DNA of 10,588 bases from Pavlovales sp. CCMP2436 (GCA_026770615.1 MU631418.1:196384-206971); one strand, 5' to 3'. Shown: positions 1 through 7,163, counted from the first letter of the stretch. Numbers and translations: made by a program. Notes: generated by a model from the sequence alone, not told the origin.

Positions 1-112
1 ACCGACTTTAATGCGCGGCGCGTGTGCATGGTGCGGCCGAGGCGCGGCCTGGCGGGGGCTTGTGTGAACTTTTTAGCACTTTGTGAGCAACGCGACCGAC
101 TTTGATGCGCGG
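1..112. repeat. Imperfect direct repeat of 18 bases (1-18 and 95-112)
   Basis: ACCGACTTTAATGCGCGG at 1-18 recurs at 95-112 with a single A/G difference. The copies start 94 bases apart and the first one sits at the very edge of the window. It could be the end of a longer tandem array cut off by the contig border. I do not find its reverse complement at the right end, so it is not an obvious terminal inverted repeat. Confidence 0.6.
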
Positions 113-360
113 ACCTCGTGCGCAGCGAACCCAACGCGAACCCAACGAGACCTTCGAAGACTCGGCAGAACTCCGCGTACCGGGCGGGGGGGGGGGCACA
201 TACACCGGAGCTTCTGAGGAGGGCCGTGGGTGAGCGTGGGCGGGGGGCCGGAGTCACGGTGGGGCGTGGTGGAATGCGTGGTAGAGTGTGCGGTGGAAAG
301 CGGACGAGAATGATGAGTCGGAGAGCGTTCGTGAAATCGCCTCGGGCTACCGGAAATAGC
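1..360. other. GC-rich, repeat-bearing left end with no convincing gene
   Basis: This stretch is GC-rich and low in complexity, with an 11-base G run at 186-196. An 18-base sequence at 1-18 recurs with one mismatch at 95-112, and an 11-base unit (GCGAACCCAAC) is repeated back to back around 123-144. Open frames cross it on both strands, but their translations are Arg/Pro/His/Ser/Thr-rich and look like GC-driven chance frames. The minus-strand frame is the downstream continuation of the remnant at 361-789. I see no RNA gene here. It may be flanking DNA or the degraded end of the element. Confidence 0.5.
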
Positions 361-789
361 ATATCTAGGGTTAAGTCCAACGCCTCGGTAGACATGGTAG
401 TAATAGAATATCGACTGCCACTCGGCATGCGTGAATTGCTCGGTTGATTTATTTTCTGGGGCACCATCATACTCCATGTCGCCAATGCCAGCCGCCATGA
501 AATGTAGATTCGCCCTCGCCTTGGTGTCACTGTCTTTGCAAACTCGGATGCCGTCCATATGTGCAAAGAATGCTCGGAACCAAAATCGGCAAACGAGATG
601 AACCACCGCCGCCAAAGGTCAGGCGCGATAACCATGCGTGGGACGTGCGCGCTCTGCTACAGGCACCAATGCCGCGTCCGCACAGCCAGGCACCGCATCG
701 GCCAAGATCCGTCGATAGATCTTCTCGAAGCCCTCGAAATACTCGATGAGTGCTATCTTTGAACCCAGATCCCAGAATCCTCCCAGATC
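73..789 (-). pseudogene. Unrecognised protein remnant with an in-frame TGA
   Basis: On the minus strand one frame is open from 789 down to a stop at 73, except for a single TGA at 621-619. Both sides of the TGA read like the same natural protein. Upstream comes ...EYFEGFEKIYRRILADAV... ending GYRA; directly after the stop it continues PLAAVVHLVCRFWFRAFFAH and then MDGIRVCKDSDTKARANLHF, as far as GVGLNP near 367. The composition (aromatic, charged and hydrophobic residues in helix-like spacing) differs sharply from the Pro/His/Thr-rich tail below 360, which may be non-coding or a disordered C-terminus. There is no Met near the 5' end, and a TAG lies at 792-790. I do not recognise the family. 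It is probably a truncated pseudogene; a sequencing error at the TGA is the alternative. It runs opposite to the large plus-strand gene that follows. Confidence 0.5.
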
Positions 790-1122
790 CTAAAATCCCT
801 CGATCTGACAAAAAATCTTACCAACTCCAAAAAGAGGACGTGCGTGTTTTTTTCTCGGAGAATTATTACCTCTGGCCATATCATACCAGACCCTCGATGA
901 GCCAAGCAACTGCCTCCGGATCCTCCACGACTCGTGCGCCCACAAACGCCCGTGTCCCCCGCCTCCGCCGCCGGACGCCCGCCCGCAACCAACCAAGCCC
1001 CTCCCGCAGGACCCGCGTGGACCCGCCCCGCGCACTACCGCAGGATGCCCGCCCGCAACCAACCAAGGCCCCCAACCGCGCCAGCAGGACCCCCGTGGAC
1101 CCGCCCCGCACACTACCGCAGG
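790..1122. other. GC-rich spacer with long imperfect repeats, probable 5' region of the large gene
   Basis: Apart from an AT-richer part (790-900) the stretch is dominated by CCGCC-type sequence and by the tandem repeat described separately. The plus frame of the next gene stays open through it from 934, encoding a Pro/Ala/Arg-rich segment. That lacks the look of a folded domain, so I place the gene start at the ATGs around 1123-1159 instead. Minus-strand frames here are Gly/Arg-rich mirror images of the repeat. No promoter motif stands out. Confidence 0.4.
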
Positions 1123-1130
1123 ATGCCCGC
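974..1130. repeat. Two-copy 70-78 bp GC-rich tandem repeat plus partial third copy
   Basis: Copy 1 (974-1043) and copy 2 (1044-1121) both begin GAYGCCCGCCCGCAACCAAC and end with GTGGACCCGCCCCGC followed by CACTACCGCAG. They differ by an 8-base length change in the middle. A third copy begins at 1122 (GATGCCCGC) and breaks off. On the plus strand the repeat encodes a Pro/Arg-rich segment in frame with the large gene. Confidence 0.8.
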
Positions 1131-3668
1131 TCGGATCGAAATGCCAGCTCGGATCGAAATGCTTGGCGAGATTTTTCTGGATGTTTTTAACACGCCTTCG
1201 CCCCCAATCAACCGTGGAAATCTTTTTACATCGCCAGGCCCCCCTGACAAAACTTTCAGACTCCCAAACACCGCGGAAGGCATGGATCGCCTGTTCGGCC
1301 AACTCATGACTCAAGGCCGCAGGATCGAGCGGGCCTTTTACGAAACAACCCCGCAGGAACCCCTCCACAAGACCTGGACGCTAAACACAAGCTCAACTGA
1401 TTTTAACGACAGAGACATCGATGTAGACCACCAAGGCGCAGTAAGGTACATTGCAAAAGCAGAATCGTCGCAGTGGAAAAGCCTCGATAGGACAGGCCCC
1501 CAACGCCCCCCGCTCGACAAAGGCCTCACGTTTGACATCACAGTCGAGACCACCGTGTCAACCACGACCGGGTTGCGCGTCTTCGGGTCGTTTATTCGGA
1601 GCGCGCGCATCACCGTCAACCACCCTAGTGACCTCGAGTGCCCAATACTCGATTTTCGATTCTCCGATGAGGAGCGTAATGAAAATGAAGAAAACCAGCA
1701 AGCGCACCTTGCGAGTGAAGTGTTAAAACAAAACACCACGGGATCCGACATTTTTCCAGACCAAGATGATCCATTTTGGAACGAACCCGACTCGTGGAGG
1801 ACGGTGTTTAGCCATTCGGACACGCTTATAACATTCACACAGGTCGTAAACGTGACAAGCTCTGGAGGGTCCTCGCTCGCCAGTATGCGGATCGCGACCA
1901 GCCCGGAGCCGATGATCAACTGCCTTATTGAGATTGTGCGCTCTCGGTTTGAAAGCCGCATTTGCGAGATTGAGGAAGAACGGCTGTTGCTCCCTGTAGG
2001 TAAAAACGGCCGTCCCAAAGCTGGGGAGGTCCGGGATCCCGCGCCAAGGCTTAAGCGTCGAATGATTAACGAACACCAAAAAAATATCGAAGCTCGCATA
2101 AAACTCCTAGACGAAATCAACGTGCGCGTCGTGGCAGATGGAGGGCTAAAGCACGGCGACAATGCGACATTGATGGAGATTGTAGTTGCAAGCAGCGCCG
2201 CGTACATTCAATTCATATGCCCGCTGCAGACGAGCCGCGAAGTGTATTGGCGCGTGGACAACCCCCGCCTAACAAACGAGAAAGAGAACGGTGTCTCCCG
2301 CACAGGTATCACCGCCTTCCTCGTGTCCCCGGTGCACGTTGTGAACATGCAAGCTGGCAACTGGGTGTTCACGTCCGAAAAAGTTATCAAATTGGATGCG
2401 GAGCAGATGCACGCAAAACGCGAGGAGTTTGCCGCATGCGGAGAGGTGAGCCTCGTAACCCCATCGGCCAGCTGCAAATCGGGGCATCTATCCGGACTTT
2501 AAACGGCGACGTGTTTGTGTTTCACAGTAAATTTAGCGAGTGGAAAGAGCTGTTTTGGGACAAGCAAGTCCAAGGTGCACGCATGAACACCCAGCAGTAC
2601 AGCATGGCAATCATCTCGATTGTCGTGTCGGCTCCACTGCTCACCGGGCGCGCCCGCTTCCAACTGTACGACGAGGTGGAATCAAAATTCGCGATAAAAA
2701 ACAAGAGAAACCGAATCGTCCACAAATCCATCGGTAACTTTGATCAGGCAAAGGCGTACACTCACGCATTCGACCCAATCAATCACCGTTTCATGGGATC
2801 AGAGGGCCTGTGCATGGGCAGAGTGGCAGAGAGTTTCCTGATAACGAGCCAGCAAGAAATGATCGACATGCTTGCAGCAAAAGGTTTAGAAGGGCTACTC
2901 GTGATTGATCAAGATAGTGTGGATTTGACAGGCATAAACGCGACCGGGATGGAAGAGCACCTCAGCAGTTTTGACACACACCTGGATTTGAGCGGGCTGA
3001 CCGACGAAAAGGTCGCAGACACGATCAAGCGGCTTTACACCATCAATGTAGTAGACATCGAAGAAACCCGCCACCCTGGGGGGCTGACTTTCATAGAGGC
3101 ACGGTTCCTCGTGGCGTGCGGAGTGCGGTTTAACGGGCTGATTGCGCTTGTGAGCTACAGCCTAATTCCCATCGAGTTCAAAACCGAATCATATCAGAAA
3201 TACAGCAACATCCCCCACTACGCAAAAGCAGTGGGACTTGGGATGCACGTGAACAGCAACAACCGTGTCCACATCAATGGGTCAAAGCACACGGCCGAGC
3301 AGTTTTTCGCAATGGCCAACGAGAACCCCCGTCTCCAAAAGGACCGCATTTGCATCAGGACGCTCGGCAAGGGCACCATCGAGATCCAGCACCCGTCTGA
3401 CAAAATCAACACGCTGGCCCACGTCAGCGCGTATGTGATGGCCGGGCAGCGGATACAGCTCGCGATGCAGGTGATGCTCATCCCGAACCCGATCGAGGCA
3501 GTGACCGACGGTGTTTACGCAATGATCGATGAGTCGCTTGATTACGACAGGCGACTTCTCCCGCACTTCATCATGAAAAGCCAGGGGTCAATGCCCATGA
3601 TTTGCGCAACCCGCACGTTGAACGGGCTCAAATGCGGCTCGGCAAACTCGAGTACTACCGCAGCCTAA
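1123..3668 (+). CDS. Large unrecognised protein, frame break at 2446-2471; possible replication protein
   Basis: Frame 1 is open from ATG 1123 (alternatives 1141, 1159) to TAA-ended 2502, but protein-like sequence switches to frame 3 near 2450 and runs to TAA at 3668. Removing 2446-2471 (GTGAGC...GGCCAG, 26 nt, phase 0) joins ...EFAACGE to LQIGASIRTLNGDVF and gives about 839 residues. The first half has an acidic helix-rich stretch (about residues 190-215) and a charged helical segment encoded near 1940-2110. In the second half, HVSAYVMAGQRIQLAMQVM followed by VTDGVYAMID (near 3420-3530) weakly resembles the helix plus motif C of family B DNA polymerases, and MHVNSNNRVHING sits where motif B might. 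I see no clear motif A, exonuclease motifs or Walker A, so the function is unassigned. It lies just upstream of the TVpol-like gene and overlaps its likely ATG by 37 nt, which suggests a replication module. Confidence 0.6.
1131..1166 (+). repeat. 18-bp direct tandem repeat carrying alternative start codons
   Basis: TCGGATCGAAATGCCAGC at 1131-1148 is followed directly by a copy at 1149-1166 that differs only in its last four bases. Each copy contains an ATG in frame with the large downstream gene (1141 and 1159), and a third in-frame ATG is at 1123. The result is a peptide repeating M-P-A-R-I-E. The repeat therefore multiplies possible starts, and the sequence alone does not say which is used. 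Confidence 0.8.
2446..2471 (+). other. Candidate 26-nt GT-AG micro-intron (or indel site)
   Basis: The segment starts GAG|GTGAGC, contains CTCGTAAC as a possible branch site and ends GGCCAG|CTG. It lies exactly where coding-like sequence passes from frame 1 to frame 3, begins at a codon boundary, and its length (2 modulo 3) restores the frame. The stronger-looking acceptor at 2521-2527 (TTCACAG) would put the downstream sequence in a frame with an immediate TAA, so it is not usable. An intron of 26 nt is very short, so a plain one-base indel is the competing explanation. Confidence 0.35.
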
Positions 3669-4565
3669 ACGTAGAGTGTAAAGTTGTGACGGTCCCTAAC
3701 GCCAAAAAGGTGCCGAAAGCGAGCATGTTTGAAGACGACGACGACGACGACGAGTGGACCCCCGACTGTGACGAAGACGTCGAGCAGCAAGATTACCACT
3801 TTCACGAGATGATAGATACCAGTTGGATCACAGCGGAGACGCCAGCTGACGAAGTGGATCTCGTGAAGCAGTTCACAGCCAAACCAAGGACGTACTGGAG
3901 GAATAAGCTCCCGTGCGGGACAGAATACGGGAGGGCTTATGCTTGTGCACCGGGGGGTCGATGGGTGAGAGGTACGGACGGCGAGATGAAGTGGCGCTCG
4001 GCATCTCTGTTGTCCGAAACTTCTCCGTTCAAAGCTAGCTCGTAACAGCTATGCGGACGTGGACATGGCAGGCGCAGCCCCCTGCCTCATGCTGGCTATC
4101 GCTAGGTTGCATGGACTCGAAGACCGCGTGCCAACCTTGAAGATATTCGCGCAAGACGTGAAAGGTGTGAGAGAATCGGTGTGCGAAACAACCGGCAAGA
4201 CTATTGAAGAAGTTAAGTTGCTGATTAACCGAGCAGTACACGGAGGGTACGATAAAGATTTCTTTTTGACATCTATTCGAAAAGAATCGCTCGTTATTGC
4301 AAACTCGCTTTGGGCGGACCCGCTCATGGCCGAGCTTCGCAAAGTTTGCACAAAAGGCGGTGACAAGGGCAAGATACAACTCCTATCGCGGGCATGGCAG
4401 ACGTTGGAGCACCATTGTCTCAGTCTCGCGTGGGATACCATCGGGAACGACATGCGGGTTGCCCTGATTTTTGACGGGTTGCTTGTTCCACTCGACCTGG
4501 TGGGTGAGGGAGATGCAACCCGCGAACTTTGCCCGGAGCTGAAATGGGTAGTAAAACCGTTGTAA
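3632..4565 (+). CDS. TVpol-like family-A-type DNA polymerase palm region, frame-broken
   Basis: TVpol is a transposon/virus DNA polymerase, distantly family A, used by many PLVs and virophages. Frame 2 (ATG 3632 to a stop at 4045) encodes an N-terminal part with an Asp run and then TEYGRAYACAPGG. Frame 3 continues with SYADVDMAGAAPCLM (motif A-like, 4047-4091), EVKLLINRAVHGG (motif B-like, Lys codon at 4215), an LxxxE helix (Glu at 4407) and ALIFDGLLV (motif C-like, Asp at 4473), ending at TAA 4565. Motif order and spacing fit TVpol. Frame 3 has a TGA at 3987-3989, so the switch must lie between about 3965 and 4046. Removing 3965-4034 (GTGAGA...TCAAAG, 70 nt, phase 0) gives about 287 residues; a one-base indel is the alternative. 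That is short for a complete enzyme, so part of it may lie in the upstream gene. No superfamily 3 helicase is seen downstream. Confidence 0.55.
3731..3754 (+). repeat. GAC triplet run encoding an acidic tract
   Basis: GAA followed by six GAC codons and GAG encodes Glu-Asp6-Glu inside the TVpol-like gene. More acidic residues follow (CDEDVE), making a short acidic linker between its N-terminal part and the polymerase motifs. Triplet runs like this expand and contract easily, and the run preserves the reading frame. Confidence 0.85.
3965..4034 (+). other. Candidate 70-nt GT-AG intron (or indel region)
   Basis: GG|GTGAGAGG at 3965 and TTCAAAG|C ending at 4034 delimit 70 nt (1 modulo 3). Removal takes frame 2 after ...GGRW into frame 3 at LARNSYADVDM, again at a codon boundary. 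It also removes the frame-3 TGA at 3987. Against this, frame 3 just before (…PKLLRSKLARNSYADVDM) resembles the basic helix that precedes motif A in TVpol, and removal would delete part of it. A one-base indel between 3988 and 4020 is therefore about equally likely. Confidence 0.3.
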
Positions 4566-4636
4566 ACATCCACACTGATCCCAAAAGACCAATGCGTTTT
4601 TCATACGAAAAAAAATCTCGCGGTATGGTATAGCAA

Positions 4637-5125
4637 ATGCTGGAGTTTCATCACAAAGACTCATTTGCATCTTTTCACTACAAACACGCCGAAAACCCGC
4701 ACCTAGCCCGCTGGAACGAAAACGCAGACATACCGCGTGACGACCGCGACCGAGGCGGGTACAATATAGACACGATCCGCATGCAAAATCAGCACACAGT
4801 AACTGGTACCCTCCTGTGCCCGGACAGAAACACCGATGCGGGTCTCCATTACCGAGCAACCGAGTACAAAATGGTTGTGATTTACACCGAGCTAGGCGTG
4901 GTTATCGAGTACTGCACTACCCCTCCTCTGGTGAAGCTGCTTATCGCTCTCAAAAAAGCAGAATATACGGAAAAAAAGATGCGCGCGTCGCAAAACTCAG
5001 CATTACGCTTGCCATCAAACTCACCGCCACGCAGACGTGTTATAAATACGATCAGAGTATACTACGACTCTCCGGAATCCAGGGTAGAGGAGGAAGATCC
5101 AGTGGGCCTCATATACGGTGTTTAG
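4637..5125 (+). CDS. Hypothetical protein, 162 residues
   Basis: I do not recognise this protein. It starts at the first ATG after an in-frame TAG at 4631-4633, 71 nt beyond the end of the TVpol-like gene, with an A-rich leader (eight A at 4609-4616). The N-terminal 60 residues are His/Asp/Arg-rich and polar. The middle is a hydrophobic strand-helix region (EYKMVVIYTELGVVIEYC, then PLVKLLIALKKAEY), followed by a basic Ser/Pro/Arg-rich linker and an acidic tail ending DPVGLIYGV. There are no membrane segments or signal peptide. An overlapping frame at 4816-5139 is basic, Cys-rich and less protein-like, so I treat it as a shadow. Confidence 0.6.
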   Translation: MLEFHHKDSFASFHYKHAENPHLARWNENADIPRDDRDRGGYNIDTIRMQNQHTVTGTLLCPDRNTDAGLHYRATEYKMVVIYTELGVVIEYCTTPPLVKLLIALKKAEYTEKKMRASQNSALRLPSNSPPRRRVINTIRVYYDSPESRVEEEDPVGLIYGV

Positions 5126-5139
5126 TGAATGCGCGATAA

Positions 5140-5505
5140 AAATCTTTCACACTGTTAAAAATCAACAAAATAGAAACTTTTTACGTAACAAGCGAAGTTC
5201 AAATCCACGAGAGGAAACTAGACGAAATTACACGCCTTATCAATCAGATGGGATTAACCGAAGGTGACGTTCGCCTCATCAACGTAAAAACCATGAAAAA
5301 TGGTATCATCGTTGGAGGATTCTTTCATGACCGGATGCTCTATTTCAAGGTGAATTTCAATTTTATTACTGTTTACAAAAGCAGCTTTATTTGTAGAAAT
5401 GTTCAATACAAGTTGCTCGTAAAAAAGCACACAGATATCATTTTCCCACCGGAAGAGTGTAAGATCATCGATGACGAAGAAAACCCGTGTTGCGTCATCT
5501 TCTAA
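5140..5505 (+). CDS. Small hypothetical protein ending in a CaaX-like box
   Basis: The frame is open from the TAA at 5137-5139 to the stop at 5505. The first ATG is at 5248 (85 residues), but the 36 codons before it read like protein (KIETFYVTSEVQIHERKLDE, then ITRLINQMGL). Either the true start is non-ATG or has been lost, or 5248 is the start and the resemblance is chance. The body is a mixed alpha/beta sequence (GIIVGGFFHDRMLYFKVNFN) and the codons are more AT-rich than in neighbouring genes. The C-terminus is NPCCVIF followed by stop; CVIF fits the eukaryotic prenylation pattern C-a-a-X. The gene overlaps the next one by 35 nt. I do not recognise the family. Confidence 0.55.
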   Translation, partial: KSFTLLKINKIETFYVTSEVQIHERKLDEITRLINQMGLTEGDVRLINVKTMKNGIIVGGFFHDRMLYFKVNFNFITVYKSSFICRNVQYKLLVKKHTDIIFPPEECKIIDDEENPCCVIF

Positions 5506-5785
5506 TTATTTTTCCAAGTCCACTTCACAAATGTCTGACCAGCAGTGCGCAACGTACAAATGCCAAAAGCGCGATCTCAAGCATACTCGAAAGCTGTCAG
5601 ATATGTTCACCCCTTCGATGTTCGCATTTTCGATGTTCGCACCTTCGATGTTCGCACCCATGATCACCGGAAGTCTCCCAAGCTGTGTACCTTTACGTGT
5701 CGACTTTGACCCGGAAGAAACCGGTTTGCCCGACCACGTTGGTTCACACATGCGATCCTTTGACTTTCACGACGAGCAAGACTAG
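5471..5785 (+). CDS. Small hypothetical protein over a 15-bp tandem repeat
   Basis: ATG 5471 opens a 104-residue frame that overlaps the previous gene by 35 nt; ATG 5531 is an alternative. The first part is Ser/Thr/Lys/Cys-rich. A triple repeat of SMFA(P/F) follows, encoded by the tandem repeat, and then an acidic tail (RVDFDPEETGLPDHVGSHM...). It has no recognised domain. The minus strand is also open (5751 down to 5506, 81 residues), and there the repeat reads GANIEGANIENANIEGVNIS, like pentapeptide repeats. I prefer the plus strand because the preceding genes run that way, but the coding strand is uncertain. Confidence 0.35.
   Translation: MTKKTRVASSSNYFSKSTSQMSDQQCATYKCQKRDLKHTRKLSDMFTPSMFAFSMFAPSMFAPMITGSLPSCVPLRVDFDPEETGLPDHVGSHMRSFDFHDEQD
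5612..5656. repeat. 15-bp tandem repeat, three copies
   Basis: Three adjacent copies share the core TTCGATGTTCGCA and differ only in the two bases before it (CC, TT, CC). The 15-base period keeps the frame on both strands: five residues SMFAP on the plus strand and five residues of A-N-I-E-G type on the minus strand. Copy number could vary between relatives. Confidence 0.85.
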
Positions 5786-5916
5786 ATAGAGTCATCATCG
5801 CATTCCCACCGGCCCGCACACCCGTCAACCACGCCGTAAGGGGCTTCTTTTTTTTTGGTTTAGATATGCCTGTAGTCGTGTGCAAACACCCCTCGGAAGA
5901 TCATGCCGATTGGAGC
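5786..5916. other. Convergent intergenic spacer
   Basis: The plus-strand cluster (ending at 5785) and the minus-strand cluster (ending at 5917) converge here. The spacer contains CTTCTTTTTTTTTGG around 5848-5862, which could serve transcription termination on the plus strand. No hairpin or AATAAA signal is evident. Confidence 0.4.
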
Positions 5917-6477
5917 TCAAATGGGTCCCGGTAGGAGATGGGGTGCCGCCGCTGGCTTCCCGGTGGGGGCTACTTCCTCTCGATGGCCCCCGTGAGACAG
6001 AGCCGAGACTGCATCGCCCTTTGCACGGATGTCGAGCTCGTTGGGGTTTGACTGCGCACCCAAGTCACGAACGCCCACGGCCTTGTCCACGGTGAGTATG
6101 AGCCCACGCGCGCCTGAATGCTCTGCCAGGTGTCCTCCGAGTGAGTGCCCGATCGCATGCGACGGTCCGTATTTCGCCTGCACCTTTTCCATGAGTGCCT
6201 TGGACCTTTGATGTCTCGGACCGAATACGCCCACACCGAGTTGCAAATTCTCGGCCCAGTCCGCCGCGTTCACGCTTCCACGGAAGCACACGACTGCACC
6301 TGTGGCAGCTGAGAAAAACACCTTGGCCTCGTTTGAGCTCAACTTCAAGTCCATCGAGTAACCTAGCTTACCCATCTCCATGCCGGCTGCGTATAGGGGT
6401 GCGTACGAGGCTCGTAAGAATGCTGGCAAGTCTCGTCGTAGGATTTTACCGACCGCACCAAAGTCTTTCGGTGCCAT
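5917..6477 (-). CDS. Lipase class 3-like alpha/beta hydrolase
   Basis: This is predicted to be a serine esterase or lipase of the class 3 lipase family, which recurs in virophages and PLVs. The 186-residue protein starts at ATG 6477. CFRGSVNAADWAEN (64-77) matches the fold's cxRGT...Dw..N strand and loop. AIGHSLGGHLAE (108-119) is the nucleophile elbow with Ser112. RAKGDAVSAL (151-160) supplies the probable catalytic Asp155. PHLL near the C-terminus (His180) is a candidate for the third triad member. There is no signal peptide, so it would act inside the cell, or be packaged or released on lysis. It is shorter than typical secreted lipases, as is common for viral versions. Its ATG shares one base with the stop of the upstream GIY-YIG gene (TGATG). 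TATATA at about 6504-6509 lies roughly 30 nt before the start. Confidence 0.8.
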   Translation of the reverse strand: MAPKDFGAVGKILRRDLPAFLRASYAPLYAAGMEMGKLGYSMDLKLSSNEAKVFFSAATGAVVCFRGSVNAADWAENLQLGVGVFGPRHQRSKALMEKVQAKYGPSHAIGHSLGGHLAEHSGARGLILTVDKAVGVRDLGAQSNPNELDIRAKGDAVSALSHGGHREEVAPTGKPAAAPHLLPGPI

Positions 6478-7163
6478 CAAATGTTTCTCCCTGTGTAAGG
6501 CGCCATATATAATTCTTTAGGAGTGTGTGCATTTCGGAAGCGACGTGCTGGACCACCATCGACCTCACCCACCTCCACACCACCCCCACGACCGATCGTG
6601 ACCTGTACTTTGCCAACTTGCCTCACGTTTTGTCGCCACAGACTCCGTGTGAGCACATTTGGTACGAGAGGAAAAATCGAGGCTTGGTCGAGTGTTACAT
6701 GCGATCCTCCTTGCTTCATGATCTTACCCGTACCCCTCTCGAAAACATACCAGATGCCATCGACGGCTGTGCGAAGGTCCGTCAACAGCTTGGCAACCGC
6801 GGCGTAAACACTATCCGAATCCCTTAGCCATCTACGCCATTCCTTGTCATGCGGAGGTGCTTCCCATCTATTTTCCTTGTTCGCCATACTGAGTACGCGT
6901 GTCTCGCGAGTCCGCACGAGTGTTGGTGAAACGACAAGGTACCCAACCAGATCGAACGATTTACCGGGTGCTAAATAGGGCATATAGTGAGAATAACCAT
7001 GCATCGCTCGATTGTAGATATTTGTAGTCAGACCAAATTTGAGAAACGGAACTTTACTCCAGCCTGGCCAGATTACGTAAATCCCACTTACGCGTTTACC
7101 CTTTATGTTTGCGTTTGAGAGTGCTCTTCCTACTTGTGTGTGGCGTTCAACTGTGTCTATCAT
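6477..7163 (-). CDS. GIY-YIG / T5orf172-type protein
   Basis: The 228-residue protein starts at ATG 7163. Its N-terminal domain has SGIYVIW (26-32), then LKFGLTTNIYNRAMHGY (41-57) with the conserved Arg52, and a possible catalytic Glu87 in RTRETRVL. This is the GIY...YxIGxT-N...R...E pattern of the GIY-YIG superfamily, in the variant form of T5orf172-like domains. The second motif is KFG instead of YIG. Such proteins cut DNA or act in mobility and repair; nuclease activity here is inferred. The C-terminal half (GIWYVFERGTGKIMKQGG...) ends in a Gly/Val-rich basic tail and is not recognised. The frame is open further upstream to 7319, but that part overlaps the capsid gene and is Asn/Lys/Ile low-complexity, so I start at 7163. 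It lies between capsid and lipase genes on the same strand. Confidence 0.7.
   Translation of the reverse strand: MIDTVERHTQVGRALSNANIKGKRVSGIYVIWPGWSKVPFLKFGLTTNIYNRAMHGYSHYMPYLAPGKSFDLVGYLVVSPTLVRTRETRVLSMANKENRWEAPPHDKEWRRWLRDSDSVYAAVAKLLTDLRTAVDGIWYVFERGTGKIMKQGGSHVTLDQASIFPLVPNVLTRSLWRQNVRQVGKVQVTIGRGGGVEVGEVDGGPARRFRNAHTPKELYMAPYTGRNI

Noticed and set aside
118..447. A plus-strand 109-codon frame at the left end
   Set aside because: Arg/Gly-rich composition from GC bias, lying antisense to the more convincing minus-strand remnant.
790..1368. A 192-codon minus-strand open frame
   Set aside because: Most of it is the mirror of the GC-rich tandem repeat (Gly/Arg/Trp-rich), and its other end is antisense to the large gene.
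1338..2207. A 289-codon minus-strand open frame
   Set aside because: It lies antisense to the large plus-strand gene, which has better protein composition; the minus translation is Ser/Arg/Leu-rich and typical of an antisense shadow.
2446..2527. An 82-nt intron ending at the strong acceptor TTCACAG
   Set aside because: Its removal puts the downstream exon in a frame that begins with TAA, and it would delete protein-like sequence in frame 3.
3587..3663. A 77-nt intron joining the large gene to the TVpol-like gene
   Set aside because: It would restore the frame, but the donor (GTCAAT) is weak and it removes protein-like sequence around the ATG at 3632; an ordinary 37-nt gene overlap is simpler.
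4816..5139. A 107-codon plus-strand frame overlapping the 162-residue gene
   Set aside because: The overlapping frame has a better start context and more natural composition; this one is basic, Cys- and Arg-rich.
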